From NCBI RefSeq assembly GCF_023516615.1, contig NZ_JAMGBF010000063.1, positions 30,259 to 94,258 on the forward strand: DNA of 64,000 nt, written 5' to 3'. The number at the start of each line of letters is the position of its first letter. Within the stretch, counting starts at the first letter, position 1. The notes below the pieces were generated by a model. It saw nothing but the letters and a program-made list of their open reading frames with translations. It had not been told where the DNA came from and ran no database searches. The position numbers and the translations under genes are program-made. Shown one piece after another: positions 1 to 8,254 of this stretch. The stretch comes from Streptomyces panaciradicis. Its GTDB lineage: Bacteria > Actinomycetota > Actinomycetes > Streptomycetales > Streptomycetaceae.

Positions 1-788
1 TCTCCTCCTCCTTCACCTTGGTCTCGATGAAGTCCTCGATGTCGGGGTGGTCGACGTCGAGGATGACCATCTTGGCGGCGCGGCGGGTGGCGCCACCGGA
101 CTTGATGGTGCCGGCGGAGGCGTCGGCGCCGCGCATGAAGGAGACCGGGCCGGAGGCGTTGCCGCCGGAGGACAGCAGCTCCTTGGAGGAGCGGATGCGG
201 GAGAGGTTCAGGCCGGCGCCGGAGCCGCCCTTGAAGATCATGCCCTCTTCCTTGTACCAGTCGAGGATCGACTCCATGGAGTCGTCGACGGACAGGATGA
301 AGCAGGCGGAGACCTGCTGCGGCTGCGGGGTGCCCACGTTGAACCAGACGGGGCTGTTGAAGCTGAAGATCTGGTGCAGGAGGGCGTACGCCAGCTCGTG
401 CTCGAAGATCTCGGCGTCCGCGGGAGAGGCGAAGTACTTGTAGTCCTCGCCGGCCTTCCGGTACGTCTTCACGATGCGGTCGATCAGCTGCTTGAGGCCG
501 GTCTCGCGCTGCGGGGTGCCGACCGCGCCGCGGAAGTACTTGCTGGTGACGATGTTGACCGCGTTCACCGACCAGAAGTCGGGGAACTCGACGCCGCGCT
601 GCTCGAAGTTGACCGAGCCGTCGCGCCAGTTGGTCATGACGACGTCACGGCGCTCCCAGTTCACCTCGTCGTACGGGTGCACGCCGGGGGTGGTGTGGAT
701 GCGCTCGATACGCAGGCCCTTGTTCGCTGCCGCCTTGGTGCCCTTGGCGCGGGAACTCCGTGCCGGACCGCTCGCCGTCTCTGTCATG
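1..788 (-). CDS. nrdJ: Class II (B12-dependent) ribonucleotide reductase, N-terminal part
   Basis: Adenosylcobalamin-dependent ribonucleotide reductase, which makes deoxyribonucleotides in the cytosol without needing oxygen. Only about 262 N-terminal residues are visible; the gene runs off the left edge. The start is ATG at 788, preceded by a GGGAGG ribosome site. Visible marks are the segment SPVWFNVG, then QVSACFILSVDDSMESI with a conserved Cys, and the GGSGAGLNLSRIRSS stretch typical of NrdJ proteins. It lies directly downstream of nrdR on the same strand, 162 bp away, which is the nrdRJ arrangement known from Streptomyces; the upstream NrdR boxes probably control both genes. No vitamin B12 riboswitch is seen here; in Streptomyces that element is known for the other (nrdAB) locus. 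Confidence 0.95.
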
Positions 789-857
789 CCGCCTCCCTGT
801 ACGGGCGAAAACGCCCTGAAGTGCCACGATGTTCCCGAGGCACGGTGTTCTGTCTGG

Positions 858-891
858 TGTTGCGGGCACCCACTCGCTACCGCCCGCAACA
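858..891 (-). other. Inverted repeat between nrdR and nrdJ
   Basis: A perfect 10-bp inverted repeat (arms TGTTGCGGGC and GCCCGCAACA, 14-nt loop) lies in the 162-bp gap between nrdR and nrdJ. No T-run follows it on the minus strand, so it looks more like an mRNA-processing, attenuating or protein-binding hairpin than a simple terminator. Role inferred only. Confidence 0.5.
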
Positions 892-950
892 GGTCTTCAT
901 CGCCGCCGAACCGCCGGATCCGGGCTCCCTGACCCTCTCCGGCACGCCGT

Positions 951-1514
951 TCAGTCGGCGGCGTGGGCGGGCTCGGGGACCTGCGCGGTCCCTCCTCCTG
1001 GCCCGCCGTCGTCTTCCTGGCTCCCCGCGACAGCGTCCTTGCGGTCCTCGTCGTCCGCGGTCGCGCTGCGCGCCCCGTCCCTCAGTTCCGCGATGGCCGC
1101 CTCGAAGTCCTCGAGCGAGTCGAACGCCCGGTAGACGGAGGCGAACCGCAGATAAGCGACGAGATCGAGTTCCTGCAACGGGCCGAGTATGGCCAGCCCC
1201 ACGTCGTGGGTGGTCAGCTCGGCGCTCCCGGTGGCCCGCACCGCCTCCTCGACCCGTTGGCCGAGCTGGGCGAGCGCGTCCTCGGTGACAGGCCGTCCCT
1301 GGCATGCCTTGCGCACGCCGTTGATGACCTTCGTACGGCTGAAAGGCTCGGTGACTCCGGACCGCTTGACCACCATGAGCGAGCACGTCTCCACGGTCGT
1401 GAAACGACGGGAGCAGTCAGGGCACTGGCGGCGCCTGCGGATCGCCGTGCCGTCGTCGGTCGTACGACTGTCGACGACACGGCTGTCGGGGTGCCTGCAG
1501 AAGGGGCAGTGCAT
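951..1514 (-). CDS. nrdR: Transcriptional repressor NrdR
   Basis: Nucleotide-sensing repressor of ribonucleotide reductase genes. The 187-residue protein starts MHCPFC: a zinc ribbon with Cys3, Cys6, Cys31 and Cys34 is followed by an ATP-cone domain (about residues 45-140) that reads ATP or dATP. A TTG start three codons upstream is possible, but ATG at 1514 gives the conserved N-terminus and sits about 9 nt after GAGGAGGG. The C-terminal tail of about 40 residues is acidic and Gly-rich, longer than in many NrdR proteins and probably disordered. It is the first gene of the nrdR-nrdJ unit, divergent from lexA, and two NrdR-box-like sites upstream suggest autoregulation. Confidence 0.96.
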   Translation of the reverse strand: MHCPFCRHPDSRVVDSRTTDDGTAIRRRRQCPDCSRRFTTVETCSLMVVKRSGVTEPFSRTKVINGVRKACQGRPVTEDALAQLGQRVEEAVRATGSAELTTHDVGLAILGPLQELDLVAYLRFASVYRAFDSLEDFEAAIAELRDGARSATADDEDRKDAVAGSQEDDGGPGGGTAQVPEPAHAAD

Positions 1515-1636
1515 GAACTCCAACCCTCCTCACGGCACAGCAGACTCAATAGCCTCGCTGGGCCTCACGGGCCCCTCGAAGCAGCCCCAAGCATAGGCGA
1601 TCTCGGAGGTGCCGAAGTCACCGGGGATCGCAAAAA

Positions 1637-1681
1637 ACACAACTTGTGGGCTGCTGTAGCTATCCAACCACTAGATGTAGG
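1637..1681 (-). promoter_or_regulatory. Pair of putative NrdR boxes
   Basis: Two imperfect palindromes lie about 125 bp before nrdR: 1637-1650 (minus strand CCCACAAGTTGTGT) and 1668-1681 (minus strand CCTACATCTAGTGG). Their left ends are 31 bp apart, three helical turns, which fits the known paired arrangement of NrdR boxes. Sequence, spacing and place before nrdR support operator function. Confidence 0.7.
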
Positions 1682-2040
1682 GCCCGTTTCATAAACCCAG
1701 GCCATCCCGCGTGTCGCGTGCGAAGAGCCCGACACGGGGTACCCGGAAGCGTTCGGGACAACCCCGGAGGGCGGCGACACACAACCCGGCAGCGCACAGG
1801 CGTACCGTTCCGGCACATGCGGAGATACCGTGGGCGCCGCAAGGAGAGGGCGTGGGACTCCCGCACAGATGGGGGGCCGTTCCCGGTTGACGGGATACCG
1901 GATGGCAGACTGGTCGACGACCCGCGAGGCCATCGCCCCGGCGGTGAAGAGTACAACAATGCGCCTGTTTGTCCGCCAGGTGACGCGTTAGCCATACACC
2001 CAGACACATGATCAAGTCAGGCGATCCATACTTTTTCACT

Positions 2041-2054
2041 CGAACGTGTGTTTG
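2041..2054 (+). promoter_or_regulatory. SOS box (LexA operator) before lexA
   Basis: CGAACGTGTGTTTG matches the actinobacterial/Bacillus-type consensus CGAAC-N4-GTTCG with one mismatch in the second half site. It lies 61 bp before the lexA GTG, the expected place for LexA autorepression. Confidence 0.8.
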
Positions 2055-2114
2055 GCGCAACCTTTCGAAAGCAACTACCGTTGTCCAGCAGGGAGACCAT
2101 CGAGAGGGGCCGAC

Positions 2115-2894
2115 GTGACCACCACCGCAGACAGTGCCACCATCACTGCCCAGGACCGCTCCCAGGGCCGACTCGAGCCGGTGCATGCGATGAACGAAGC
2201 CGCGAACCCAGAGGCGCACAAGCGGTCCCTGCCGGGCCGACCTCCAGGGATCCGGGCCGACAGCTCCGGGCTGACCGACCGGCAGCGCCGGGTGATCGAG
2301 GTCATCCGGGATTCGGTGCAGCGTCGCGGCTACCCGCCGTCGATGCGGGAGATCGGCCAGGCGGTCGGCCTGTCCAGCACCTCCTCCGTCGCACACCAGC
2401 TCATGGCACTGGAGCGCAAGGGCTTCCTGCGCCGTGACCCGCACCGCCCGCGCGCCTACGAGGTCCGCGGCTCCGACCAGGGCGCCACCGTGCAGCCCAC
2501 CGACACCGCCGGCAAGCCCGCCGCGTCGTACGTCCCGCTGGTCGGCCGTATCGCCGCCGGTGGCCCCATCCTCGCCGAGGAGTCGGTCGAGGACGTCTTC
2601 CCTCTCCCCCGCCAGCTGGTCGGCGACGGCGAGCTGTTCGTCCTGAAGGTCGTCGGTGACTCGATGATCGAGGCGGCGATCTGCGACGGCGACTGGGTCA
2701 CCGTCCGCCGTCAGCCCGTCGCGGAGAACGGCGACATCGTCGCCGCGATGCTAGACGGAGAGGCCACCGTGAAGCGCTTCAAGCGCGAGGACGGCCACGT
2801 GTGGCTGCTGCCGCACAACGCCGCCTACGAGCCGATCCCCGGCGACGACGCGACCATCCTCGGCAAGGTGGTGGCCGTGCTGCGGCGCGTCTGA
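2115..2894 (+). CDS. lexA: LexA repressor (SOS response)
   Basis: SOS repressor and serine-type autopeptidase, cleaved when RecA filaments form on damaged DNA. The 259-residue form starts at GTG 2115, 5-6 nt after GAGAGGGG; an in-frame upstream extension to 2046 is rejected because it would overlap the operator. A winged HTH (about residues 53-118) carries the recognition segment with SSTSSVAHQL. The cleavage bond is Ala148-Gly149 (GRIAAGGP), and the catalytic pair is Ser183 (VVGDSMIE) and Lys220 (ATVKRF). An N-terminal extension of about 50 residues before the HTH is usual for Streptomyces LexA. It is convergent with the helicase gene, with a shared terminator hairpin between them. Confidence 0.97.
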   Translation: MTTTADSATITAQDRSQGRLEPVHAMNEAANPEAHKRSLPGRPPGIRADSSGLTDRQRRVIEVIRDSVQRRGYPPSMREIGQAVGLSSTSSVAHQLMALERKGFLRRDPHRPRAYEVRGSDQGATVQPTDTAGKPAASYVPLVGRIAAGGPILAEESVEDVFPLPRQLVGDGELFVLKVVGDSMIEAAICDGDWVTVRRQPVAENGDIVAAMLDGEATVKRFKREDGHVWLLPHNAAYEPIPGDDATILGKVVAVLRRV

Positions 2895-2939
2895 CCGCCG
2901 CGGCGGGCGGTTCCTCGTGGGTACCGCCCCCCTCAGACC

Positions 2940-2973
2940 GGGCCCCGGAACCCCTGCGCCGGTTCCGGGGCCC
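2940..2973. terminator. Bidirectional terminator hairpin between lexA and the dinG-like gene
   Basis: Perfect 13-bp stem (GGGCCCCGGAACC pairing with GGTTCCGGGGCCC) with an 8-nt loop, placed between two convergent genes. There is no clear T tract, as is common for Streptomyces terminators. Confidence 0.75.
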
Positions 2974-3024
2974 TGCACTGTCCGGGGCCGGTCCGTCAGG
3001 GCGTGACGACGGACCGGCCTTCGC

Positions 3025-5001
3025 TCATTCGGCTTCCGCCTGCTTCGCCACCGCGTCGATCGCCGCCAGCGACCTGCGGACCTGGTTGCGGTCCGTGGTG
3101 TACCAGAAGTCCGGCAGCGAAGCCTTCAGATAACTGCCGTACCGCGCGGTGGCCAGCCGCTGGTCCAGTACGGCGACCACGCCGCGGTCACCCGACGCCC
3201 GTACGAGGCGGCCGGCGCCCTGGGCCATGAGCAGTGCGGCGTGGGTGGCGGCGACCGCCATGAAGCCGTTGCCCCCCGCGTCCTCCACCGCCTTCTGCCG
3301 GGCGCTCATCAACGGGTCGTCGGGACGCGGGAACGGGATCTTGTCCATGACGACCAGCTGACAGCTGGGGCCGGGGACGTCGACGCCCTGCCAGAGGGAC
3401 AGCGTGCCGAAGAGGCAGGTCTGCGGGTCGGCCGCGAAGTTCTTGATCAGCTCGCCCAGCGTCTCCTCCCCCTGGAGGAGGATCGGGAACTCCGGGATCC
3501 GGGACCGCAGTTCCTCGGCCGCGAGCTGCGCGCCCCGCATCGACGAGAACAGCCCCAGCGTGCGGCCGCCGGCCGCCTGGATCAGCTCCGTCAGCTCGTC
3601 CAGCATGTCCGCGCGGTCACCGTCGCGCGCGGGGCGCGAGAGGTGCTTGGCGACATAGAGGATGCCCTGCTTCGGGTAGTCGAAGGGGGAACCGACGTCG
3701 ACGCCCTTCCACTGCGGAAGGTCCTCCCCCTCGGTGCCCTCCGGGGCGAGCCCCAGCGAGGCACCCACGCCGTTGAAGTCGCCGCCCAGCTTCAGCGTCG
3801 CGGAGGTCAGCACGACCGAGCGGTCCGCGAAGAGCTTCTCGCGCAGCAGACCCGAGACGGACATGGGGGCCACGCGCAGGGAGGCGCCGAAGCGGTCGTG
3901 GCGTTCGTACCAGACGACGTCCCACTCCGAGCCGTTCGTGATCCGCTCCGCCACGTCGTGCACCGACTCCACCGACGCCAGTGCCTGCTTGCGCACCGCG
4001 TCCTCGTCCTGCACCGACTTGTCGCGCGTCGCGCCGATCGCGGAGATCACCGTACGGCAGGCGTCGCGCAGCGCCATGAGGGCGTAGCCGAGGTCCTCGG
4101 GGATCTCCTCCAGGCGGCCCGGCAGGGCCAGCTCCATCAGCCGCTCGAAGCCCTCCGAGGCGGTCTGGAGCTGATCGGCGGCCTTCTCGTTGACCAGCTT
4201 GGCGGCACGGCGCACCGCGCGGTTGACCTGTCCGGGGGTGAGCTCGCCGGTGGCGACGCCCGTGACCCGGGAGACCAGTTCGTGCGCCTCGTCGACGATC
4301 AGGACCTCGTGCTGCGGCAGCACCGGGGCGCCCTCGATCGCGTCGATCGCGAGCAGCGCGTGGTTGGTGACGACGACCTCGGCGAGCTTGGCGCGCTCGC
4401 GGGCCATCTCGGCGAAGCACTCGGCGCCGTACGCGCACTTCGTGGCGCCCAGGCACTCGCGGGAGGAGACGGACACCTGGGCCCAGGCCCGGTCCGAGAC
4501 GCCCGGGGTGAGGTCGTCGCGGTCACCCGACTCGGTCTCGTCGGCCCAGTCGCGCATCCGCAGCAGGTCCTGGCCCAGCTTGCTGGTGGGCGCGGCGGCC
4601 TCGAACTGGTCGAAGAGCCCTTCCTCCTCGTCCTGCGGGACGCCCTCGTGCAGGCGGTGCAGGCACAGGTAGTTCGACCGGCCCTTGAGCATCGCGAACT
4701 CCGGGCGGCGGCGCAGCAGGGGGTGCAGCGCGTCCACCGTGCGCGGCAGGTCCCGCTCCACCAGCTGGCGTTGCAGGGCGAGCGTGGCCGTCGCCACGAC
4801 GACGCGCTCCCCGTGCGCGAGCGCGGGCACCAGGTAGCCCAGCGACTTACCCGTGCCGGTGCCGGCCTGGACCAGCAGATGGGAACCGTCGTCGATCGCC
4901 TCCGCGACGGCTTCGGCCATGGTCACCTGGCCGGGGCGCTCCGTACCGCCGACGGCAGTGACGGCAGCATGCAGGAGTTCGGGGAGTGAGGGCTTCGTCA
5001 T
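3025..5001 (-). CDS. ATP-dependent DNA helicase, DinG/XPD family
   Basis: Superfamily 2 iron-sulfur DNA helicase of 658 residues, probably 5'-3', acting in repair or at replication obstacles. Walker A is AGTGTGKS (46-53) and Walker B is DEAH (237-240). Four cysteines, Cys113, Cys183, Cys189 and Cys195, fall where XPD/DinG proteins bind a 4Fe-4S cluster. The C-terminal half has the helicase motifs LTSATL and QGVDVPG and, near the end, a QGAGRLVRASGDRG segment. The start is ATG at 5001. E. coli dinG is SOS-induced, but I find no SOS box before this gene, so LexA control is not shown despite the neighbour. It is monocistronic, with 213 bp between its start and the siderophore operon. Confidence 0.92.
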   Translation of the reverse strand: MTKPSLPELLHAAVTAVGGTERPGQVTMAEAVAEAIDDGSHLLVQAGTGTGKSLGYLVPALAHGERVVVATATLALQRQLVERDLPRTVDALHPLLRRRPEFAMLKGRSNYLCLHRLHEGVPQDEEEGLFDQFEAAAPTSKLGQDLLRMRDWADETESGDRDDLTPGVSDRAWAQVSVSSRECLGATKCAYGAECFAEMARERAKLAEVVVTNHALLAIDAIEGAPVLPQHEVLIVDEAHELVSRVTGVATGELTPGQVNRAVRRAAKLVNEKAADQLQTASEGFERLMELALPGRLEEIPEDLGYALMALRDACRTVISAIGATRDKSVQDEDAVRKQALASVESVHDVAERITNGSEWDVVWYERHDRFGASLRVAPMSVSGLLREKLFADRSVVLTSATLKLGGDFNGVGASLGLAPEGTEGEDLPQWKGVDVGSPFDYPKQGILYVAKHLSRPARDGDRADMLDELTELIQAAGGRTLGLFSSMRGAQLAAEELRSRIPEFPILLQGEETLGELIKNFAADPQTCLFGTLSLWQGVDVPGPSCQLVVMDKIPFPRPDDPLMSARQKAVEDAGGNGFMAVAATHAALLMAQGAGRLVRASGDRGVVAVLDQRLATARYGSYLKASLPDFWYTTDRNQVRRSLAAIDAVAKQAEAE

Positions 5002-5094
5002 AGCGCGACCACCCTACGACCCGGCACTGACAAACGGGTGATCACGGCGGGGACAAGGGGCGGGATCAAGACCGGAAGCCTCCCGTCGCGGTTT

Positions 5095-5175
5095 CGCATC
5101 GGATCGGGCCGGATCGGCGCCGCTCGGTCCGGACCGCTTCGGACCGCTCCGGATCGGTTGGGCCGGTCGATCGGG
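5095..5175. repeat. Short degenerate CGGATCGG/CGGACCGC repeats after the siderophore operon
   Basis: The gap between the acyltransferase stop and the helicase start holds a run of degenerate 10-11 bp units built on CGGATCGG or CGGACCGC. They are self-complementary enough to fold and could terminate the operon. No other feature is seen in this gap. Confidence 0.4.
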
Positions 5176-5214
5176 GCGGCGATGCGCCAAAAGCGATCAG
5201 TTCGCAGCCCCGTG

Positions 5215-6180
5215 TCACAGCAGATCGCGCAGGGAGCGGTCCCGGACCATCAGGGCGGCCCGTTTGTCGGGCAGGTCGATCTCGGCGGAGAACCGGAACC
5301 CGGCGGTCAGGAAGGCGGCGACGGACGGGGTGTTGCGCAGGGCGGGTTCCGCGACGACCCGTGCGCACGCGGGCCGCCTGTCCAGGGCGAGGTCGGCCAC
5401 GGCCCGAAGCAGCGCGCTGCCGAGGCCTCGCCCCCGGTCGGCGACCTCGCCGACGAGCAGATGGATCCCGGTGTCGTGCGGCCGCGCGGGATAGTGCCGG
5501 GCCAGTGGATCGAGGTCCGCCCGGTAGATCTCCCAGTAGCTCATCGGGGTGCCGTCCAGGACGCCGACGCACGGCACGCTGCGTCCGTCGCCGTCGAGCT
5601 GGGCCCGCAGGTGCGCGCCGGTCACGCTCTGGGCGCCGGCGAGGTCCCAGAATTCGGCGACGGCGGGGTCGTTCATCCAGCGGCTGATCAGCGGCAGGTC
5701 CCGTTCGACGACCACCGGGACGAGATGGAAGGTACCGACGGGGGTGCCGACGGGTCCCCACTCGGCGACCCCGTCGAGAAGGCCGTGATCGATCGTGGCG
5801 GCGGAGAGGCGCGGAGCCGCGGCACCGTTCGACCTCGGCTTCGGCCCCGGATCCAGCCCCGGATCCGGCCCCAGCTCCAGCCCCAGCGCCAGCCCCGGCT
5901 CCTCGTCCGGGCCGGCCTGCTCCGCGAGGAGGGCGAGCAGCTCGTCGGGCAGGCGCAGGTCCAGCGTGTCCTCGCAGTCCGTGGCCGCCGTGTCCGCGGC
6001 CTCGCGGTCCGGGGCCACCGGCCGGGCCACCGGCTCGGGAGTCGTGAGCTCCGGGATCGCGGGCTCCGGAGTCATGGGCTCCGGGGCCGTGTCGATACCG
6101 CTGTCGGCCGGGCAGGTATCGGCGATCTCGCCTCTGTCGGCGGCGGGGGCTGCGTGGGCGCTGGCGTCGGTGGGAGGCAC
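5215..6180 (-). CDS. GNAT N-acyltransferase of siderophore type (IucB-like)
   Basis: Predicted acyl-CoA:amine N-acyltransferase, last gene of the siderophore operon. The GNAT/IucB-like domain covers about residues 140-321: HLVPVVVERDLPLISRWMNDP at its start, a YWEIYRADLDPLARHY core and the acetyl-CoA loop DRGRGLGSALL. In IucB and MbtK relatives this domain acylates a hydroxylated or free side-chain amine. The 130-residue N-terminus is a Pro/Glu/Ala-rich low-complexity stretch absent from IucB. The start is GTG at 6180, 8 nt after GAGAGGAG, only 13 bp after the synthetase stop, so translation is probably coupled. No amine hydroxylase lies nearby, so the substrate is uncertain. Confidence 0.8.
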   Translation of the reverse strand: MPPTDASAHAAPAADRGEIADTCPADSGIDTAPEPMTPEPAIPELTTPEPVARPVAPDREAADTAATDCEDTLDLRLPDELLALLAEQAGPDEEPGLALGLELGPDPGLDPGPKPRSNGAAAPRLSAATIDHGLLDGVAEWGPVGTPVGTFHLVPVVVERDLPLISRWMNDPAVAEFWDLAGAQSVTGAHLRAQLDGDGRSVPCVGVLDGTPMSYWEIYRADLDPLARHYPARPHDTGIHLLVGEVADRGRGLGSALLRAVADLALDRRPACARVVAEPALRNTPSVAAFLTAGFRFSAEIDLPDKRAALMVRDRSLRDLL

Positions 6181-6193
6181 CGCGACGCTCCTC

Positions 6194-8191
6194 TCAGAAG
6201 GCGGGGTGGGTCATGTTCCTCGGGGACGACGGGTGGAGGGGGTTGGCGAAGGTGACGTACACGGACTGCGTGTCGACCGGGCCGACGAGTTCGTCCAGGC
6301 CGTGCAGCCGGGTCAGCAGGTTGGCCTTGCAGCGCAGGACGGGCGAGTCCAGCAGGCGGGCCGGCAGCGGGGTGCGCAACCGGTCGGGGCCGGAGGCGAG
6401 GTCACCGAGGAAGCGGCGGAAGGCCGCGAGCAGCAGCCGCTCGTCGGCCAGGCGCTGGGAGCCCAGGGCGCCGATGAGGCCGAAGACGTTGTTGATCGCC
6501 AGGTAGTAGGCGAAGCGCTCGTCGGTGACCTCGTCGGAGACGAAGGTGTCGCTGTGTGTCCCGATGCCGGGCAGCCGGGCGTCGAGTTCGGCGCGGCGGG
6601 ATGCGCGGAAGTAGTAGCCCTGGTTGTCGCGGTAGCGGCCGCCCGTGGGCCAGCCGTCCGCGTCCAGCAGGAGCAGCGTGTTCTGCTGGTGCGCCTCCAG
6701 GGCGATCCCGGCCTCCGCGTCCAGCCACAGCACGGGACGGACGACCTGTTCCAGGTAACGCAGGAACCACTCGGCGGCGACGGCACCGCACGGGCGGCCC
6801 GTCCTGCCCGCGAGGCGGGTGATCAGCAGATCCAGCCGGGACCGCAGGGACGGATGGTCCGCCGGGTCGCCCGGCCGGCCGTACGGGCGGGGGGACACGA
6901 GTCCGGCGACGCAGGCAACGTCGTCCGCGGGGGTGAACGGGTTGTGCCGGATCACCACGTCGAGACCCGTCACCGGGTCGCCGTCCGGCCCGTCGACGGC
7001 GAGCCAGGCGGGGTCGCGGACGATGTCGAAGCCGGGGTGCGCGGCCCGCCACCGCCGGGCGAGGCCGGTGCGCAGCAGGCGGTGGACCTCGACGCCGCGG
7101 TGCAGTTCCTTGCGGAGGTTCTCGCGGCGGGAGTTGGTGATCTGCAGGCCCAGGGACAGCTTGAGCATGGCGGGCGCGCCGCTTCTGTGGACCGTGCGCA
7201 CGGAGGAGGTGGGGCACCAGGCGGCGCCGTGGGCGCCGAGGTCGCGGAGCAGCCCGGCGTCGAACAGGGCCGCGGTCTCCGGCCGTTGCCGGACCGCACG
7301 GGCCTGCCAGGGGTGCAGCGGAAGCGCGGCGAAGCCGTCCGGCAGCGGCAACTCGGCTGCGGCGAGGCGGGCGGTGAGCACCGGAGCGGGCACGGGACGG
7401 CCGCGCTCGGTCCAGGCCGAGTCCGTGGCCAGCAGGGCGGGGGCGACCGCCAGCCAGTGCAGGGGGAAACGGCCGCGCGACTCCGGTGAGTACCGGCCGG
7501 CCTCGGCCTCGGAGAGACCTTCACGGCTCTTCGGGGTGGGGTGGAACGGGTGCCCGAGGAGCAGTGCCTGCTCTGCCGCGAGGAAGAGGTCGGGGCCGTC
7601 GGCGGGGTCGTCCCTGCGCTCCCGGACGAAGACGGTGGTGCGGCGGACGGAGTCGGCGACTCGGGCGACGAGATCGCACCCGGCGGCTGCCGACGCGGTC
7701 GGAGGCGCGGCCCCGGCGCCATCAAGGGCGGTCTCCCTGGCGAGGAGCGCGGCGACCGTGACGGCGTCGGCGGGCGGGACCCGGTCGGGGGCTCCGGCGA
7801 AGCGCGGGAGGCCGAAGCGATGCCATCCCGTCGGGGACCGGTGCCGGACCGGTACCCGCAACTCCGTGCCGCTGGCGGGCAGCGGCAGGCGCAGGACGCC
7901 GCCGTCCGGAACCGTCACGCCGGTCTCGCGCACCCAGCAGCGCAGCAGGCTCTCGACAGCCGCGGCGTCGGCCACGACCGAGGGGTCGCCGTGCTCCAGC
8001 GGGTCGTGATCGACTCCGGCCCCCTCCAGCGCGTCCACGGAATAGGCGCCTCCCGGGCCCCCCGCCTCCTCTGGCGGCCTGCCGTCGGCGGCCGGGGTCC
8101 GCTGTTCGGGGACTCGTTCGGTCGTCGGGTCGTCGGCGGGGGCCGGGCCGGGGGTGTGGGTGCCCGTGCCGGATACGGGGGTGGTGTTCAC
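6194..8191 (-). CDS. IucA/IucC-family NRPS-independent siderophore synthetase
   Basis: Predicted ATP-dependent synthetase condensing a carboxylic acid (citrate or similar) with an amine or alcohol to build a siderophore; 665 residues, usual for the family. It shows HPFHPTPKSREG (ATP/carboxylate-binding region), KLSLGLQITNSRRENL, GLDVVIRHNP, EAHQQNTLLLLD and RDNQGYYF, all typical of the IucA/IucC and FhuF-like C-terminal domains. The N-terminal 60 residues are low complexity. The start is GTG at 8191 with GAGGA upstream. It lies 63 bp downstream of the aminotransferase and 13 bp before the acyltransferase. It is not the desferrioxamine locus: no lysine decarboxylase or monooxygenase is present. 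Product unknown. Confidence 0.9.
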   Translation of the reverse strand: MNTTPVSGTGTHTPGPAPADDPTTERVPEQRTPAADGRPPEEAGGPGGAYSVDALEGAGVDHDPLEHGDPSVVADAAAVESLLRCWVRETGVTVPDGGVLRLPLPASGTELRVPVRHRSPTGWHRFGLPRFAGAPDRVPPADAVTVAALLARETALDGAGAAPPTASAAAGCDLVARVADSVRRTTVFVRERRDDPADGPDLFLAAEQALLLGHPFHPTPKSREGLSEAEAGRYSPESRGRFPLHWLAVAPALLATDSAWTERGRPVPAPVLTARLAAAELPLPDGFAALPLHPWQARAVRQRPETAALFDAGLLRDLGAHGAAWCPTSSVRTVHRSGAPAMLKLSLGLQITNSRRENLRKELHRGVEVHRLLRTGLARRWRAAHPGFDIVRDPAWLAVDGPDGDPVTGLDVVIRHNPFTPADDVACVAGLVSPRPYGRPGDPADHPSLRSRLDLLITRLAGRTGRPCGAVAAEWFLRYLEQVVRPVLWLDAEAGIALEAHQQNTLLLLDADGWPTGGRYRDNQGYYFRASRRAELDARLPGIGTHSDTFVSDEVTDERFAYYLAINNVFGLIGALGSQRLADERLLLAAFRRFLGDLASGPDRLRTPLPARLLDSPVLRCKANLLTRLHGLDELVGPVDTQSVYVTFANPLHPSSPRNMTHPAF

Positions 8192-8254
8192 GTGGTCCTC
8201 TTCGGTGGTTCTGGCCCGCGCGGTGACGAGCCGGGTGCTGCCGCCCTGCCTGCC

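Larger units (their letters stand above)
1515..2114. other. Divergent nrdR / lexA intergenic region
   Basis: About 600 bp without a gene I can support. It holds the putative NrdR boxes near nrdR (1637-1681) and the SOS box near lexA (2041-2054). Open frames over 1690-2010 on both strands have no recognisable product and look like GC-rich chance frames. It must carry the two divergent promoters, but I cannot place their -35/-10 elements with confidence. Confidence 0.6.

Noticed and set aside
789..950. Vitamin B12 riboswitch before nrdJ
   Set aside because: The gap is too short and lacks a B12-box-like core; the known Streptomyces riboswitch belongs to the nrdAB locus.
47..1288. Plus-strand frame of 413 codons opposite nrdJ and nrdR
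   Set aside because: Spans two real genes in antisense and has no domain; nrdJ and nrdR frames show conserved cysteine motifs.
1690..2010. Possible gene between nrdR and lexA
   Set aside because: Open frames exist on both strands but with no ribosome site, no recognised family and mixed codon-position composition.
2046..2114. Longer LexA start at 2046
   Set aside because: It would begin inside the SOS box and adds residues not seen in Streptomyces LexA; GTG 2115 has a proper ribosome site.
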